From Frigoribacterium sp. CG_9.8 (GTDB lineage Bacteria; Actinomycetota; Actinomycetes; Actinomycetales; Microbacteriaceae), in contig NZ_JADOVH010000002.1 of NCBI RefSeq assembly GCF_015751965.1, positions 372,001 to 436,000 on the forward strand: a stretch of 64,000 nt of DNA, in the 5' to 3' direction. Below are positions 25,991 through 34,923 of this stretch, in pieces. Under the pieces are notes generated by a model that was given only the letters and a program-made list of their open reading frames with translations, searched no databases and was not told where the DNA came from. The first letter of the stretch is position 1. Every line of letters starts with the position of its first letter. The position numbers were made by a program, and so were the translations under genes.

Positions 25991-26899
25991 GGACAAATCT
26001 GGGTCCGCCGCGCCGGGGGGAGGTGGCTCGGTCGAAGAGGTCGGTCACGCAGGCCGCTGTTTCGGGGTCCATTACCCAGATCAGCCGGGTCATCCCGTCG
26101 GCTTGTTTGATCAGGCGCAGGCTGCGGGCGGTGTGGCGCTGGTGTTCCCGGTCTGCGATGCCGGCTTGGTGGATTTCGTCCCGTACTTGCCGGGCAAGGA
26201 TGGCAATCCGGTCCACGTCCAGGGTGGTCGCTTCGACACACAGGTGTTCGGCCGCGGTGGTCAGGGCAGAGGGAGGGACCGACTCGGTTGCAACGCCGAG
26301 CCCGGTGCGGATCGCATCTGCGGCCGCTGCGGTGAGGGTCCCTGCGGTGACGGCCAACCCGACCGACCGCAACCATGGTTGGGTAGGCACCGCCGCGACC
26401 GTGTCGGCGGTAAGCAATCCGACCCGCACGCTGGTAGCTGCGTCCCGGGCCGTGGAGCCGGTGGTGACTCGGACAAGTTCCTGCGCGGTGCGGTATCCGG
26501 TGCGTTGCGCTAACCCGGCGCTGCCCAGCTCCGGGGCGGAACGGTGGGCCAGTTGACCTGCAATAAGGGTGTTGTGGGCGTCGGCGAGTCGAGATTCCTC
26601 CGCCCCGAGTCGGGCCATCACCATCATCTGCTCATCCGTGAGAGTGCCGTATTCCTGGGCGTGTAGAAGCACGACCTGTTGGGCGGTGATCAGGTCCCGG
26701 TGCGACTGCTGCAGGGTGGAAAACGACATACGCTAAGTTTCCCAGATCGAACAAAGTTTCGAAAGTCTTTTTCCTAAATGGGGAGAAGAAACTTCCAGAC
26801 CACCTGTGGATGAGAAGACACGTCGCGGTCAGCGGCACGTGGGCAGCCGCGCCGCATCCGGACCGAATCCATCAGCGCGCAAGCGCCCGCGGCCCCCAC

Positions 26900-27019
26900 C
26901 GACCCACCGACCCACCGACTCAGCGACCCACCGACTCAGCGACTCACCGTCCCACCGACTCACCGTCCCACCGACCCACCGCCCCACCGACTCAGCGCCC
27001 CACCGACTCAGCGCCCCAC
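26900..27019. repeat. 8-bp tandem repeat x15
   Basis: Fifteen units of CGACCCAC, CGACTCAG, CGTCCCAC or CGCCCCAC with an exact 8-bp period, between the HNH gene start and the SDR gene stop (27043). The rest of the 313-bp gap (26730-26899) shows no recognisable gene; it should hold the promoter of the interrupted HNH gene. Confidence 0.95.
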
Positions 27020-27042
27020 CCCAGCGCCCCACGCAGGACTCC

Positions 27043-27819
27043 TCAGCGCCCGCGCAGTGCCCCCGCCGCGACGATACGTGCCGGCAGCAGTACGGCTAGT
27101 GCCACGATCACCCTGTAGCGCAGAGTTGGTATCGACACCGCCCTACCGCGCGCGACATCCCGCAGCGCGAGCCGTACCAGAGTGCGCACGTCGAGCCAGA
27201 GAAATGCAGGTATACCGTCCTTCGACACGTTCATGCGGTCGTGAAACTCGGTGTGCACAAACCCGGGAGCGGCAGCGGTGACCGTGATGCCGCGGCGCCG
27301 GTAGCTAAGGTTGGCCCACCGGCTGAAGCTCAGGACCCACGCCTTGGCGGCGCCATAGGTGCCGCGTGGGGTGTAGCCGGCCACACTCGTGATGTTCACA
27401 ATGGTGCCAGAGCCGAATTCGAGCATTTGGGTGAGCGCCGCATGCGTGAGTCGCATCGGTGCGGTCACGAGGAGGTCGAGCAGCTGCTGTTCGTCGTCGA
27501 CAGCGTTTTCGTCGAAGGGTTTCGGGAGCCCGAAACCGGCGTTATTGACGAGTACAGTCACGCGATCGGTTCCGGATGCCGCGAGCCTGACCTCCACGAC
27601 GGCCAGGTCGGCCCGGTTTACCAGATCAGCTGCAAGCACTTCCACTTCCACCCCGTACCCAGAGCGAAACTCGGTCGCACGCTCCTGAAGTCGCGCTTCG
27701 TCACGGGCGACGAGCACCAGGGCGTGTCCGGAAGCCGCGAGTTGCCGGGCGAACTCGGCGCCGATGCCGGCAGTCGCCCCGGTAATGAGTGCGCGCGGGG
27801 TGGGAGGAGTCGTCTGCAT
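27043..27819 (-). CDS. short-chain dehydrogenase/reductase
   Basis: 258 residues of the classical SDR family: TGATAGIGAEFARQ nucleotide-binding loop, NNAG, catalytic Ser in ITSVAG and YGAAK (YxxxK). Preference for NADP is plausible from the Arg after the second strand (VARDEARL). The C terminus is hydrophobic (VIVALAVLLPARIVAAG), suggesting membrane association. Substrate unknown. Located between two repeat arrays, with no obvious operon partner. Confidence 0.88.
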   Translation of the reverse strand: MQTTPPTPRALITGATAGIGAEFARQLAASGHALVLVARDEARLQERATEFRSGYGVEVEVLAADLVNRADLAVVEVRLAASGTDRVTVLVNNAGFGLPKPFDENAVDDEQQLLDLLVTAPMRLTHAALTQMLEFGSGTIVNITSVAGYTPRGTYGAAKAWVLSFSRWANLSYRRRGITVTAAAPGFVHTEFHDRMNVSKDGIPAFLWLDVRTLVRLALRDVARGRAVSIPTLRYRVIVALAVLLPARIVAAGALRGR

Positions 27820-27973
27820 CCGTCCACGCTAACCGGTTGGTACGCCAGCGCGGACCGGGCACTGTGACCACCAACCCGAGATCACAGCGAACAGTGGCCA
27901 GCCGCCAGAGAACAATGGCAGATGATCACCTCACAGCCCAGGGAAAAACGACGACACGACCGCAGCGACCACT

Positions 27974-28045
27974 GGTCGGACCGCTGGTCGAACCATCGGG
28001 CAGACCATCGGGCGGACCGCGGGGCACACCATAGGGCGGGCCGCG
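27974..28045. repeat. 12-bp tandem repeat x6
   Basis: Units such as GGTCGGACCGCT, GGGCAGACCATC and GGGCGGACCGCG with exact period 12, in the 277-bp gap between the SDR and MarP-like genes. Confidence 0.88.
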
Positions 28046-28096
28046 GGTGATTCGTCATTGGGTCTGACGGGGCAGGGGACGTCCGAAGAAACGCAG

Positions 28097-29278
28097 CTAC
28101 CCGCGCGTGCAGGTTCCGGATGACACTGCCGCGCTCAATCCGGACGCCTGTGCGACCACCGGGGCCAGTTTTACCGTCGTCATGGCGAAGCCGAGGTTAT
28201 TCGTAGTCGCCGACCGTGCAAATATCACTCCCGTGACAGCCCCGGCGGCATTGATTACCGGCCCACCGGAATTGCCCTCCTGCACGTTGGCTGCCAGGTA
28301 GTAGACCTCGCGCGGGCTCGGGTTGGCCCCGTAGATATCCGGGGACTCGATGGTTGCCACATTCTGCACCGCAGCCGGGCTGGAGACGAATGGTCCGCCG
28401 AGCGGATATCCGTCGAATACGGCGGTTGCTCCGGTTTCGAGGTCGGCACCGATGGGAAGCGCCGCGGTCGGGAGTCCGGGTACCGCAATGACGGCCAGAT
28501 CCTGCGCCGGATCGAAATAGACGACTCGGCCGGTGTAGGTTCCCCCACCCGGAGTGAGCACGACGGGTTCGGTCACACCGGCCACGACGTGAGCGTTGGT
28601 CACGACCCGGCCTGACGACGATACGAAACCACTGCCGGACTGGTTCTGGCCGCACTGGTAGGCGTTGCCAGTGATCTTGACGACGGAGCGAGCGGAGACC
28701 TGTTGCGCCGCGGTCTGACCCGCACTCGGCACCGCGAGTGGGGTGCCCGTTCCAATCGCTTCGAACAGCCGGGGGAGGCTGTCGAGCGCAAAAGCTGAGC
28801 GGACCTTCGCCTCGATGGCTTTGACCGAGTCGGGGGTGATCCGGTCGATCGCGGACACGACGGCGGATGATCCGATCGCCTGTGAAACGACCGGCACTCC
28901 GAGCGAACCGATCCCGAAGGCAAGCATCGACACGACGAGAGCGGCACCGACCAGCGTGATTCCGGCGCCGAAGACGCGATCCACAGCGCGCAGGGGAGTT
29001 TTGTCGACACGGCGACGAATGACTCGGCCAAGAGCAGATCCGGCGGCCTGCCCGAGTGCGATGAGCGCGACGACGATGACGAGAATAATTGGCAATCGCA
29101 ACTGGGGAGCGGTGACCCAACCGGTCACGATCGGTATCGCGAAGAACGAGGCGACAGCACCGGCGACGATACCCGCGAAACCACCGAGGCTGAGGATGAA
29201 GCCCCGCCGGAATCCGTAGACCGCATAGGAGATCAGCAGTGCAATCAGCAGCAGGTCGAGCACTACGGATCCTGTCAT
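28097..29278 (-). CDS. MarP-like membrane serine protease (CvpA plus trypsin-like domain)
   Basis: 393 residues from ATG 29278 (GAGGGG upstream); the frame is open to 29527 but that part is not family-like. The N-terminal half is a CvpA-type four-helix membrane domain (SVVLDLLLIALLISYAVYGF onward to about residue 130). The C-terminal half is a chymotrypsin-fold protease with His230 (TNAHVVAG), Asp260 (AQDLAVI) and Ser337 (GNSGGP). Cys209 and Cys390 correspond to the disulfide that stabilises mycobacterial MarP. MarP acts at the cytoplasmic membrane facing the periplasm and is needed for acid and oxidative stress survival in Mycobacterium; a similar envelope-stress role is inferred. Divergent from the FAD oxidoreductase gene. 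Confidence 0.9.
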   Translation of the reverse strand: MTGSVVLDLLLIALLISYAVYGFRRGFILSLGGFAGIVAGAVASFFAIPIVTGWVTAPQLRLPIILVIVVALIALGQAAGSALGRVIRRRVDKTPLRAVDRVFGAGITLVGAALVVSMLAFGIGSLGVPVVSQAIGSSAVVSAIDRITPDSVKAIEAKVRSAFALDSLPRLFEAIGTGTPLAVPSAGQTAAQQVSARSVVKITGNAYQCGQNQSGSGFVSSSGRVVTNAHVVAGVTEPVVLTPGGGTYTGRVVYFDPAQDLAVIAVPGLPTAALPIGADLETGATAVFDGYPLGGPFVSSPAAVQNVATIESPDIYGANPSPREVYYLAANVQEGNSGGPVINAAGAVTGVIFARSATTNNLGFAMTTVKLAPVVAQASGLSAAVSSGTCTRG

Positions 29279-29415
29279 CCTGCCCCTCATTCCTGTGCTT
29301 TTCACTGCCCGCATCATCTGTCCGGGCGTCACCAATTGTGCCATGAGCTCCCGCGCGTCGCTCCCGTGCGGTCGCGCCCCGTATAGAGGCGTGGCGGCTG
29401 TGCGATGGTAGAGGA

Positions 29416-30867
29416 GTGGAAGAGTGTGATGCGATTGTCGTCGGTTCGGGCCCGAATGGCTTAGCTGCGGCCGTGGTGCTCGCTCGCGCTGGGCTCTCGG
29501 TACGGGTCTACGAGCGTGCGAACACAATCGGAGGAGGCGCGCGCACCGAGGAGCTGACCATCCCTGGCGTTCTGCACGATGTCGGCTCTGCGGTCCACCC
29601 GCAGGCCCTGACCTCCGGCTTCTTTCGGGCGTTCGAGCTTGAGAAGCGCGTGAAGTTCGTGGTCCCCGAGATTTCTTATGCCCATCCGCTTGATGATGGC
29701 CGTTCTGGGATCGCCTGGCGCGACCTTGATCGCACCGCTGACGGTCTGGGAGTGGACGGTGCCGCCTGGAAGCGCCTGCTCGGTCCGCTGGTGGATCGTG
29801 CCGACGAGGTCGCGCAATTTGCCGGCTCCCAGGTGTTGCAACTCCCGCGCCATCCGCTCACCCTCGCCATGCTGGGACTGCGGATCCTCGAGCAGGGTTC
29901 GCGCGGCTGGGGCCTGCGCTTTCGGGGTGATGTCGCCCCGGCGCTGATGACCGGGCTCGCAGCCCACGCGATCGGACCCATGCCGAGTCTTGCAACCGCG
30001 GCCGCCGGCCTTGTGCTCGCCACCGCCGGGCACGCGCGCGGCTGGCCGATCCCGATCGGCGGGAGTCAGTCGATCATCGACTCTCTCGCTGCCGACCTGC
30101 GTGCCAACGGGGGCGAGATCATCACGGGCACCGAGGTGGTGTCGATCGCCGAACTCCCGAAGGCTACAGTGGTGCTGTTCGACGTGACCCCGCGTGCACT
30201 GGCCCGCATCGTCGGCGACCGGCTGCCCGATGGCTACCGTCGATCGCTCGACCGCTTTCGCTACGGGAACGCGATCGCGAAGGTTGATTTTGCGCTCTCG
30301 GCGCCGGTGCCGTGGACGGACTCCCGTCTGGCCGAGGCGGCCACCCTTCATGTGGGCGGCACCCGCGCCGAAATGGCGGCCTCGGAGGCGGATGTCGCGG
30401 CGGGGCACCATCCGCAGGACCCCTACGTGCTCGTGTCGCAGCCGACCCCGTTCGACCCGTCCCGCGCGCCAGATGGCACGCACGTGCTCTGGGCCTACAC
30501 ACACGTTCCCCGTGGCTCGGCTCAGGACCGGACCGAGGCGATCACTGCGAAGATCGAGCGTTACGCGCCCGGTTTCCGGGACACGATTGTTGCGTCGGCG
30601 AGCCGAACTGCCCTCGAAATGGAGCAATCCAATCCCAACTACATCGGGGGTGACATCTCCGGGGGAGAGGTCACCATCGCCCAGTTGCTGGCACGACCGG
30701 TGCTGTCGGCAACGCCGTGGCGCACTGCTGCACGCGGGATCTACCTGTGCTCGTCCTCCACCCCGCCTGGTCCAGCGGTACACGGCCTTGCCGGCTACTA
30801 TGCCGCGATGACGGCCCTCCGAGACGAATTCGGAGTGACCCGACGTCCTTACCTCGGCCTGCAATAG
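29416..30867 (+). CDS. phytoene desaturase-like NAD(P)/FAD-dependent oxidoreductase
   Basis: 483 residues from GTG 29416 (GAGGA directly before it). The dinucleotide-binding motif VVGSGPNGLAAAVVLARAG lies at the N terminus, followed by the GGGARTEE loop; the C terminus has a flavin-contacting stretch around SSTPPGPAVHGLAGYYAA. It belongs to the amine oxidase/phytoene desaturase superfamily (CrtI-like and pyridine nucleotide-disulfide oxidoreductase-domain proteins). No carotenoid genes lie nearby, so a desaturase role is not supported by context. Confidence 0.82.
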   Translation: MEECDAIVVGSGPNGLAAAVVLARAGLSVRVYERANTIGGGARTEELTIPGVLHDVGSAVHPQALTSGFFRAFELEKRVKFVVPEISYAHPLDDGRSGIAWRDLDRTADGLGVDGAAWKRLLGPLVDRADEVAQFAGSQVLQLPRHPLTLAMLGLRILEQGSRGWGLRFRGDVAPALMTGLAAHAIGPMPSLATAAAGLVLATAGHARGWPIPIGGSQSIIDSLAADLRANGGEIITGTEVVSIAELPKATVVLFDVTPRALARIVGDRLPDGYRRSLDRFRYGNAIAKVDFALSAPVPWTDSRLAEAATLHVGGTRAEMAASEADVAAGHHPQDPYVLVSQPTPFDPSRAPDGTHVLWAYTHVPRGSAQDRTEAITAKIERYAPGFRDTIVASASRTALEMEQSNPNYIGGDISGGEVTIAQLLARPVLSATPWRTAARGIYLCSSSTPPGPAVHGLAGYYAAMTALRDEFGVTRRPYLGLQ

Positions 30868-30942
30868 CGACTCAGGCTCGTGGTGTGGCGCGGCATGGCG
30901 CGGTTGGCCCACGCTGTTCGCCGGCGCTGTCGCAGGTGCCGA

Positions 30943-31635
30943 TTAGATCAGTTCACGCAGTAGCTGGTCTGGCCGCACGCCCCGTGTTCGTGCCCGAGCA
31001 GTCAGTCGTTCGAACTGGGCGGCGCTGAGAGTCACGACCACATCCACCGTGTCAGGCACTTCTAGCTCATCAAAATCGAACAGGACCGCAGCGGCGTCGG
31101 CTGTGCGTGCTGCGGGAGCCGCCGTGCCCACCAGGCGGGTATCCGACGGCCGTGTTTCAGCACTCACGCCTGGCCGCACGAAGCCGGGGCCGCTGGCAAT
31201 CGTCGCACCGCGCTGGTACGCCTCCGAAACGGCACGTGCGCGGGTGTCGGCCGCTTCATTCAGCGGATGGTTCGCATGACCCTTTACCCATTCGAAACGG
31301 TAGTTCCTCCCTGGCAGCTCCGCATCAATCTCTTGGAGCAGCTCGACATTCATCACTGGCTTGCCATCGGCTTTGCGCCAGCCCTTCTTCTTCCAGCCGG
31401 GAAGCCACTTGGTCACGCAGTTGATCACGTACTGGCTGTCGCACAGGATCAGCAGTTCGTCATCGAGGGAGGCGGTCGCGCGGAAGAACTGAAGAACTGC
31501 TGTGAGCTCGGCCTGGTTGTTGGTCGCATGTTTCCATCCTCCGGCTGCCCAGCATGAGTCATCCACGTACCACGCCCAACCGGCAGGTCCGGGGTTGCCG
31601 AGGGCCGAACCATCGGCGGCGACGCGGATCGTCAT
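30943..31635 (-). CDS. rnhA: ribonuclease HI with C-terminal extension
   Basis: 230 residues from ATG 31635 (GGGAG 6 nt upstream; an in-frame ATG at 31650 lies before it). Catalytic carboxylates are all present: Asp8 (ADGS), Glu43 (NNQAEL), Asp66 (LCDSQYV), Asp130 (NEAADTRA), with His120 in VKGHANHPLN. It cleaves RNA in RNA-DNA hybrids. Bacterial RNase HI is about 155 residues; here a further 75-80 residues follow, ending in VDVVVTLSAAQFERLTARARTR-type sequence that resembles a ribbon-helix-helix DNA-binding motif. The role of the extension is unknown. Confidence 0.88.
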   Translation of the reverse strand: MTIRVAADGSALGNPGPAGWAWYVDDSCWAAGGWKHATNNQAELTAVLQFFRATASLDDELLILCDSQYVINCVTKWLPGWKKKGWRKADGKPVMNVELLQEIDAELPGRNYRFEWVKGHANHPLNEAADTRARAVSEAYQRGATIASGPGFVRPGVSAETRPSDTRLVGTAAPAARTADAAAVLFDFDELEVPDTVDVVVTLSAAQFERLTARARTRGVRPDQLLRELI

Positions 31636-31657
31636 TTTGGCTCCCGGCATTATGGCG

Positions 31658-31897
31658 GTCTGGGTATTGGGGGGTCTGGGTATTAGGACGGACTGGGTAT
31701 TAGGGCGACAGTGCAGTGGTGCGACAGTGCAGTGGTGCGACAGTGCAGTGGTGCGACAGTGCAGTGGTGCGACAGTGCAGTGGTGTGTTCAGTGCCCCAA
31801 GTCTGCCTCACCCGCAGCGATCGGATTTCGCCCAGGTCGGATCCCGCGCAGATCGGATTTCGCCCAGATCGGATCCCACGCAGGTCGGATTTCGTGC
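31658..31897. repeat. three adjacent tandem arrays, all near 16-bp period
   Basis: 31658-31705: about three units of GGTCTGGGTATTAGGA type. 31706-31785: five identical copies of CGACAGTGCAGTGGTG. 31818-31897: five units alternating AGATCGGATTTCGCCC and AGGTCGGATCCCGCGC. The three sequences are unrelated but share the period. They fill the gap upstream of rnhA and downstream of the acyltransferase gene. Confidence 0.95.
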
Positions 31898-31943
31898 TGA
31901 TCGACTGAATTCCTGAAGAGGTGCAGCGCGCAGCGCGCGTGTC

Positions 31944-32738
31944 CTACGGAGCACCGGTCACAGCGGCTCGCGCTTTCTCGCGCCTGAGTGCACGCTCAGC
32001 GTCGGCAGTCGCGGCCTCGGCTGGTGTCGGCGCGGTTCCTCCCTTCGACCGAGGATGCCACCACCGGCCGACTCCGTCGACGGGGTAGCTGGCCTGCAAT
32101 CCGTCGACCATCCCCTGCATCGTTTCACGTAGTGCGTCCGTCACAGTGCGTGGGTCATCGGTCGGCGCCACACCGACCGGCTCGCCGAAAGCGAAGGAGA
32201 TAACCACTCCGAATCGCTCCCGGAATGTCACCGGGTGGTTCTTGGTCATAAGCCTCTGGCCGCCCCAGACCGCGACCGGTATCACGGGCACCCCAGCTTC
32301 CGCGGCAAGCCGCACCGCTCCCGTTTTCAATTCCCGCACCTCGAATGACGCGCTCACCCCCGCTTCGGGGAATACCCCGATCAGCTCGCCAGCCCGGAGA
32401 GCGGCGATGGCATCGGCGTAGGCCTCTGCCCCGCGCTCCATATCGACCGGGATGTGGTGCATTCCGCGCAGGAGCCAGCCGATTCCGGGCTTGTCGAACA
32501 CCCGTTTGGTGGTGAGAAAGCGGATCTGCCGTCGGTTGTGGTTCCAGGCCGCCCACTCGATGAGCGCGAATTCCAGATAGCCGAAGTGGGTCATTGCCAG
32601 AACGGCTCCGCCGGTATCCGGGAGGTGCTTCAGGCCCGTCTCGATCCGACGCAGCCGCCAAAATTTAAATAAAGCCGTACCGAGAGTGATTGCGGAGCGG
32701 TAGATGGGCTCCGGACGTGAACGACCAACGCGAGACAT
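31944..32738 (-). CDS. PlsC-like lysophospholipid acyltransferase
   Basis: 264 residues from ATG 32738; an earlier ATG at 32798 is possible, and neither has a clear ribosome site. LPLAT family: block I THFGYLEFALIEW, with His51 and, unusually, Glu56 in place of the normal Asp of HX4D; block III FPEAGVS; block IV VPVIPVAVWG. Members acylate lysophosphatidic acid or related lipids, or glycolipids, at the membrane. There is a C-terminal Ala/Arg-rich tail. The Asp-to-Glu change may be neutral or may lower activity. Divergent from the SOUL gene. Confidence 0.85.
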   Translation of the reverse strand: MSRVGRSRPEPIYRSAITLGTALFKFWRLRRIETGLKHLPDTGGAVLAMTHFGYLEFALIEWAAWNHNRRQIRFLTTKRVFDKPGIGWLLRGMHHIPVDMERGAEAYADAIAALRAGELIGVFPEAGVSASFEVRELKTGAVRLAAEAGVPVIPVAVWGGQRLMTKNHPVTFRERFGVVISFAFGEPVGVAPTDDPRTVTDALRETMQGMVDGLQASYPVDGVGRWWHPRSKGGTAPTPAEAATADAERALRREKARAAVTGAP

Positions 32739-32883
32739 GGGCTGAGGATAGAGCGCAATACTGCGTGTTCGCGGTGCAGGATCGAACATGCGCTGCAAGG
32801 AATATATCGCGAGTCACGCGCCGCGCGATTACGTTTCGCGCGACCGGCCTAATCTCCACCCAGCCAGGCGTACCGTTCACTCC

Positions 32884-33399
32884 ATGACGGAACAGCAGCC
32901 CTACGCGATCGATCGCTCCTTCGACGACTTCGAGTTGCGGCGCTATCCGGAGCATATACTCGTGCAGGTGACCGTGGACGGTGACTTCCTGCGTGCCGGC
33001 AACCTCGGTTTCCGGCCTCTCATCGGCTATATCAGCGGTCGGAATGCGGATGCCACCCGCATCCCGATGACCGCGCCGGTGACGCAGGAGCCGATTGGTG
33101 AGCACACACACACGGTGAGCTTCGTACTCCCGGAAGGCACCGATCCCTCGTCGGTGCCAGTGCCGATCGATGCGGCTGTGACGACCATCGCCGTTCCGGC
33201 CGGTCGCGTGGCTGCCAGGCGTTTCGGTGGCGGATGGACGGATGCCCGCTTTGAGCACAATGGAGAATTGCTGCGCGTGGCGGTGGAACGTGCCGGGCTT
33301 CAAATGATCGGCAATCTGTATTTCGCCCGCTTTGACCCGCCATGGAAGCCCGGCTTCCTCAAGCACAACGAAGCACTCGTGCGGGTGGAGGATCAGTAG
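32884..33399 (+). CDS. SOUL-family heme-binding protein
   Basis: 171 residues beginning MTEQQPYAIDRSFDDFELRRYPEH. The SOUL/HBP fold is recognised by the FELRRYPEH start, RIPMTAPVTQE, and the C-terminal YFARFDPPWKPGFLKHNE. The family binds heme or other tetrapyrroles in eukaryotes; bacterial roles are largely unknown. It is followed 27 nt later by the MFS exporter gene and probably cotranscribed with it. Confidence 0.88.
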   Translation: MTEQQPYAIDRSFDDFELRRYPEHILVQVTVDGDFLRAGNLGFRPLIGYISGRNADATRIPMTAPVTQEPIGEHTHTVSFVLPEGTDPSSVPVPIDAAVTTIAVPAGRVAARRFGGGWTDARFEHNGELLRVAVERAGLQMIGNLYFARFDPPWKPGFLKHNEALVRVEDQ

Positions 33400-33425
33400 G
33401 CGCCCACACGCTAGATTCGGGAGCC

Positions 33426-34805
33426 ATGGAGCACAGCCGGCAGAGGAACATCGCACTGTTGGTTGCAGGCACGTTCTTCATGGAGAACCTCGACGGCACC
33501 ATCCTCACCACGGCGGCCCCGAGTATCGGTCGCTCTCTCGGCGTTGCATCGGTCGCGGTCGGCATTACGATCACCGCCTACCTGCTGACGCTCGCCGTAC
33601 TCATTCCGTTGAGCGGATGGATCACCCGGCGCCTCGGATCCCGTCGCGTCTTCCTCGCGGCGATCGCGATTTTCACCGTCGCGTCGGTGCTCTGTGCGCT
33701 CAGCACCAGCCTGGTCGAACTCACCATCATGAGGGTGCTTCAGGGCGTTGGTGGGGCACTGATGGTGCCGGTCGGACGACTCGCGGTGCTGCGGGTCACT
33801 AACCGGGCCGACCTCATCCGTGCCATTGCGCTGCTCACCTGGCCGGCGCTTGTCGCGCCCATCGTTGCTCCTCTCGCCGGGGGGATCATCACGACATATT
33901 TCAGCTGGCACTGGATCTTTCTGATCAATGTGCCGCTCGGCATCGTTGCATTCATCGCGGCACTACGGCTGATCCCCGCCGAGGAGCGGGAATCTCCACC
34001 ACCGCTGGACTGGCTGGGGCTTGCGCTCACCTGTACTGGGCTCGGCTCGCTGGTCTATCTCGGCTCCCTGCTCGCTGAGCGCGATCCCGGCATGCTCGCG
34101 ACCATCGGCTGGGCGGTCGTTGGCGTCTTTCTGGTGGGGCTTGCCATCGCCCATCAGCTGCGCACGCGGCATCCGCTGCTCGACCTGCGGGCTCTGCGCA
34201 TCGAGACTTTCCGGGTAGCCCACGCGGGCGGGTCCCTGTTTCGACTCGCCGTTAACGCGCTCCCGTTCCTCTTGCCGCTGCTCTTCCAGGATGTCTTCGG
34301 GTATTCGCCGCTGCTCTCAGGAGCGCTGGTGCTATTCGTGTTTGTTGGCAACCTTGCGATCAAGCCTGCGACCACGGCGCTGCTTCGCCGCTTCGGATTC
34401 CGGGCCGTGATCGTGGCTTCGAGCGCTATGTCGGCCGTGTCGATGGCATTCATGGCGCTGCTGTCGAGCACGACGCCGGTGTCGCTGGTGATCGTTCTGC
34501 TCACCGTCAGCGGGATAGCCCGATCTGCTGGCTTCACCGCGTACAACACCATCGCCTTCGCCGATATCGAACGGGCCGAGATGACGGATGCGAACACCCT
34601 CGCCTCCACGCTGCAACAGGTCGCGGCAGGTTTCGGTATCGCCGTCGGTGCGATTGCGCTGCGGCTGGGGGATGGCTTCGCGACCGCGGCTGGTGCCTTC
34701 GGGTTCGCGTTCTGTCTTCTTGCAGTGCTGATGGCCATCGCAACGGTCGAGGCCCTGGTGCTATCACGATCCGCGGGGGAGAATATCCGTCCGCTGCGGG
34801 GGTAG
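33426..34805 (+). CDS. MFS transporter, DHA2 drug exporter type
   Basis: 459 residues from ATG 33426; longer in-frame starts overlap the SOUL gene. Hydrophobic helices throughout; ENLDGTILTTAAPSIGRSLG in the first helix and SGWITRRLGSRRVF (motif A) are diagnostic of EmrB/QacA-type DHA2 exporters. It could export a toxic compound or a tetrapyrrole given the SOUL neighbour; that link is speculative. The upstream spacing is 27 nt. Confidence 0.87.
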   Translation: MEHSRQRNIALLVAGTFFMENLDGTILTTAAPSIGRSLGVASVAVGITITAYLLTLAVLIPLSGWITRRLGSRRVFLAAIAIFTVASVLCALSTSLVELTIMRVLQGVGGALMVPVGRLAVLRVTNRADLIRAIALLTWPALVAPIVAPLAGGIITTYFSWHWIFLINVPLGIVAFIAALRLIPAEERESPPPLDWLGLALTCTGLGSLVYLGSLLAERDPGMLATIGWAVVGVFLVGLAIAHQLRTRHPLLDLRALRIETFRVAHAGGSLFRLAVNALPFLLPLLFQDVFGYSPLLSGALVLFVFVGNLAIKPATTALLRRFGFRAVIVASSAMSAVSMAFMALLSSTTPVSLVIVLLTVSGIARSAGFTAYNTIAFADIERAEMTDANTLASTLQQVAAGFGIAVGAIALRLGDGFATAAGAFGFAFCLLAVLMAIATVEALVLSRSAGENIRPLRG

Positions 34806-34834
34806 CAGGGCGGCGAGTGGGGCGTACGTACGTC

Positions 34835-34914
34835 GCCGAGGGCGGATGCCGCATCCAACGCGCCGCCTGCCGCGGGCAACTCGCCGCGCTGTCAGCCGGA
34901 TGTCCGCCCTCGGC
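34835..34914. other. long-range inverted repeat upstream of rpsO
   Basis: Perfect 12-bp arms GCCGAGGGCGGA (34835-34846) and TCCGCCCTCGGC (34903-34914) enclosing 56 nt. It sits after the MFS gene and before the G-rich run, so it could terminate the MFS transcript or structure the rpsO leader. Confidence 0.45.
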
Positions 34915-34923
34915 CCCAATAGA

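Larger units (their letters stand above)
23054..26729 (-). pseudogene. DUF222 / HNH endonuclease gene interrupted by an IS21-family element
   Basis: Two pieces of one gene flank the insertion. The 5' part (26729-25541) encodes the DUF222 region; the 3' part (23405-23054) encodes the HNH nuclease (GGCMFPGCNRPPSWCECHH, LCRHHHLLLHNNGWE). Removing 23406-25540 and one copy of the GCGGG duplication restores an uninterrupted 511-residue frame across LNRDGTPL/DVGREQRLYTKQQRT, as in intact relatives. The 5' half continues 13 codons past the target-site copy into the element before a stop, ending RTINAD. Between the domains is a run of Ser-Thr dipeptides then a Gly/Ala/Ser tract from 6-bp repeats. DUF222-HNH proteins are multicopy in Microbacteriaceae; their role is unclear. 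The nuclease is probably lost. Confidence 0.93.

Noticed and set aside
26806-27118. Pro/Thr/Ser-rich open frames near 26.8-27.1 kb
   Set aside because: They translate the 8-bp tandem array; three frames are open because of the repeat, and no start signal or conserved domain is present.
29416-30867. Carotenoid gene crtI
   Set aside because: No crtB, crtE or other carotenoid genes nearby, and the family is broad.
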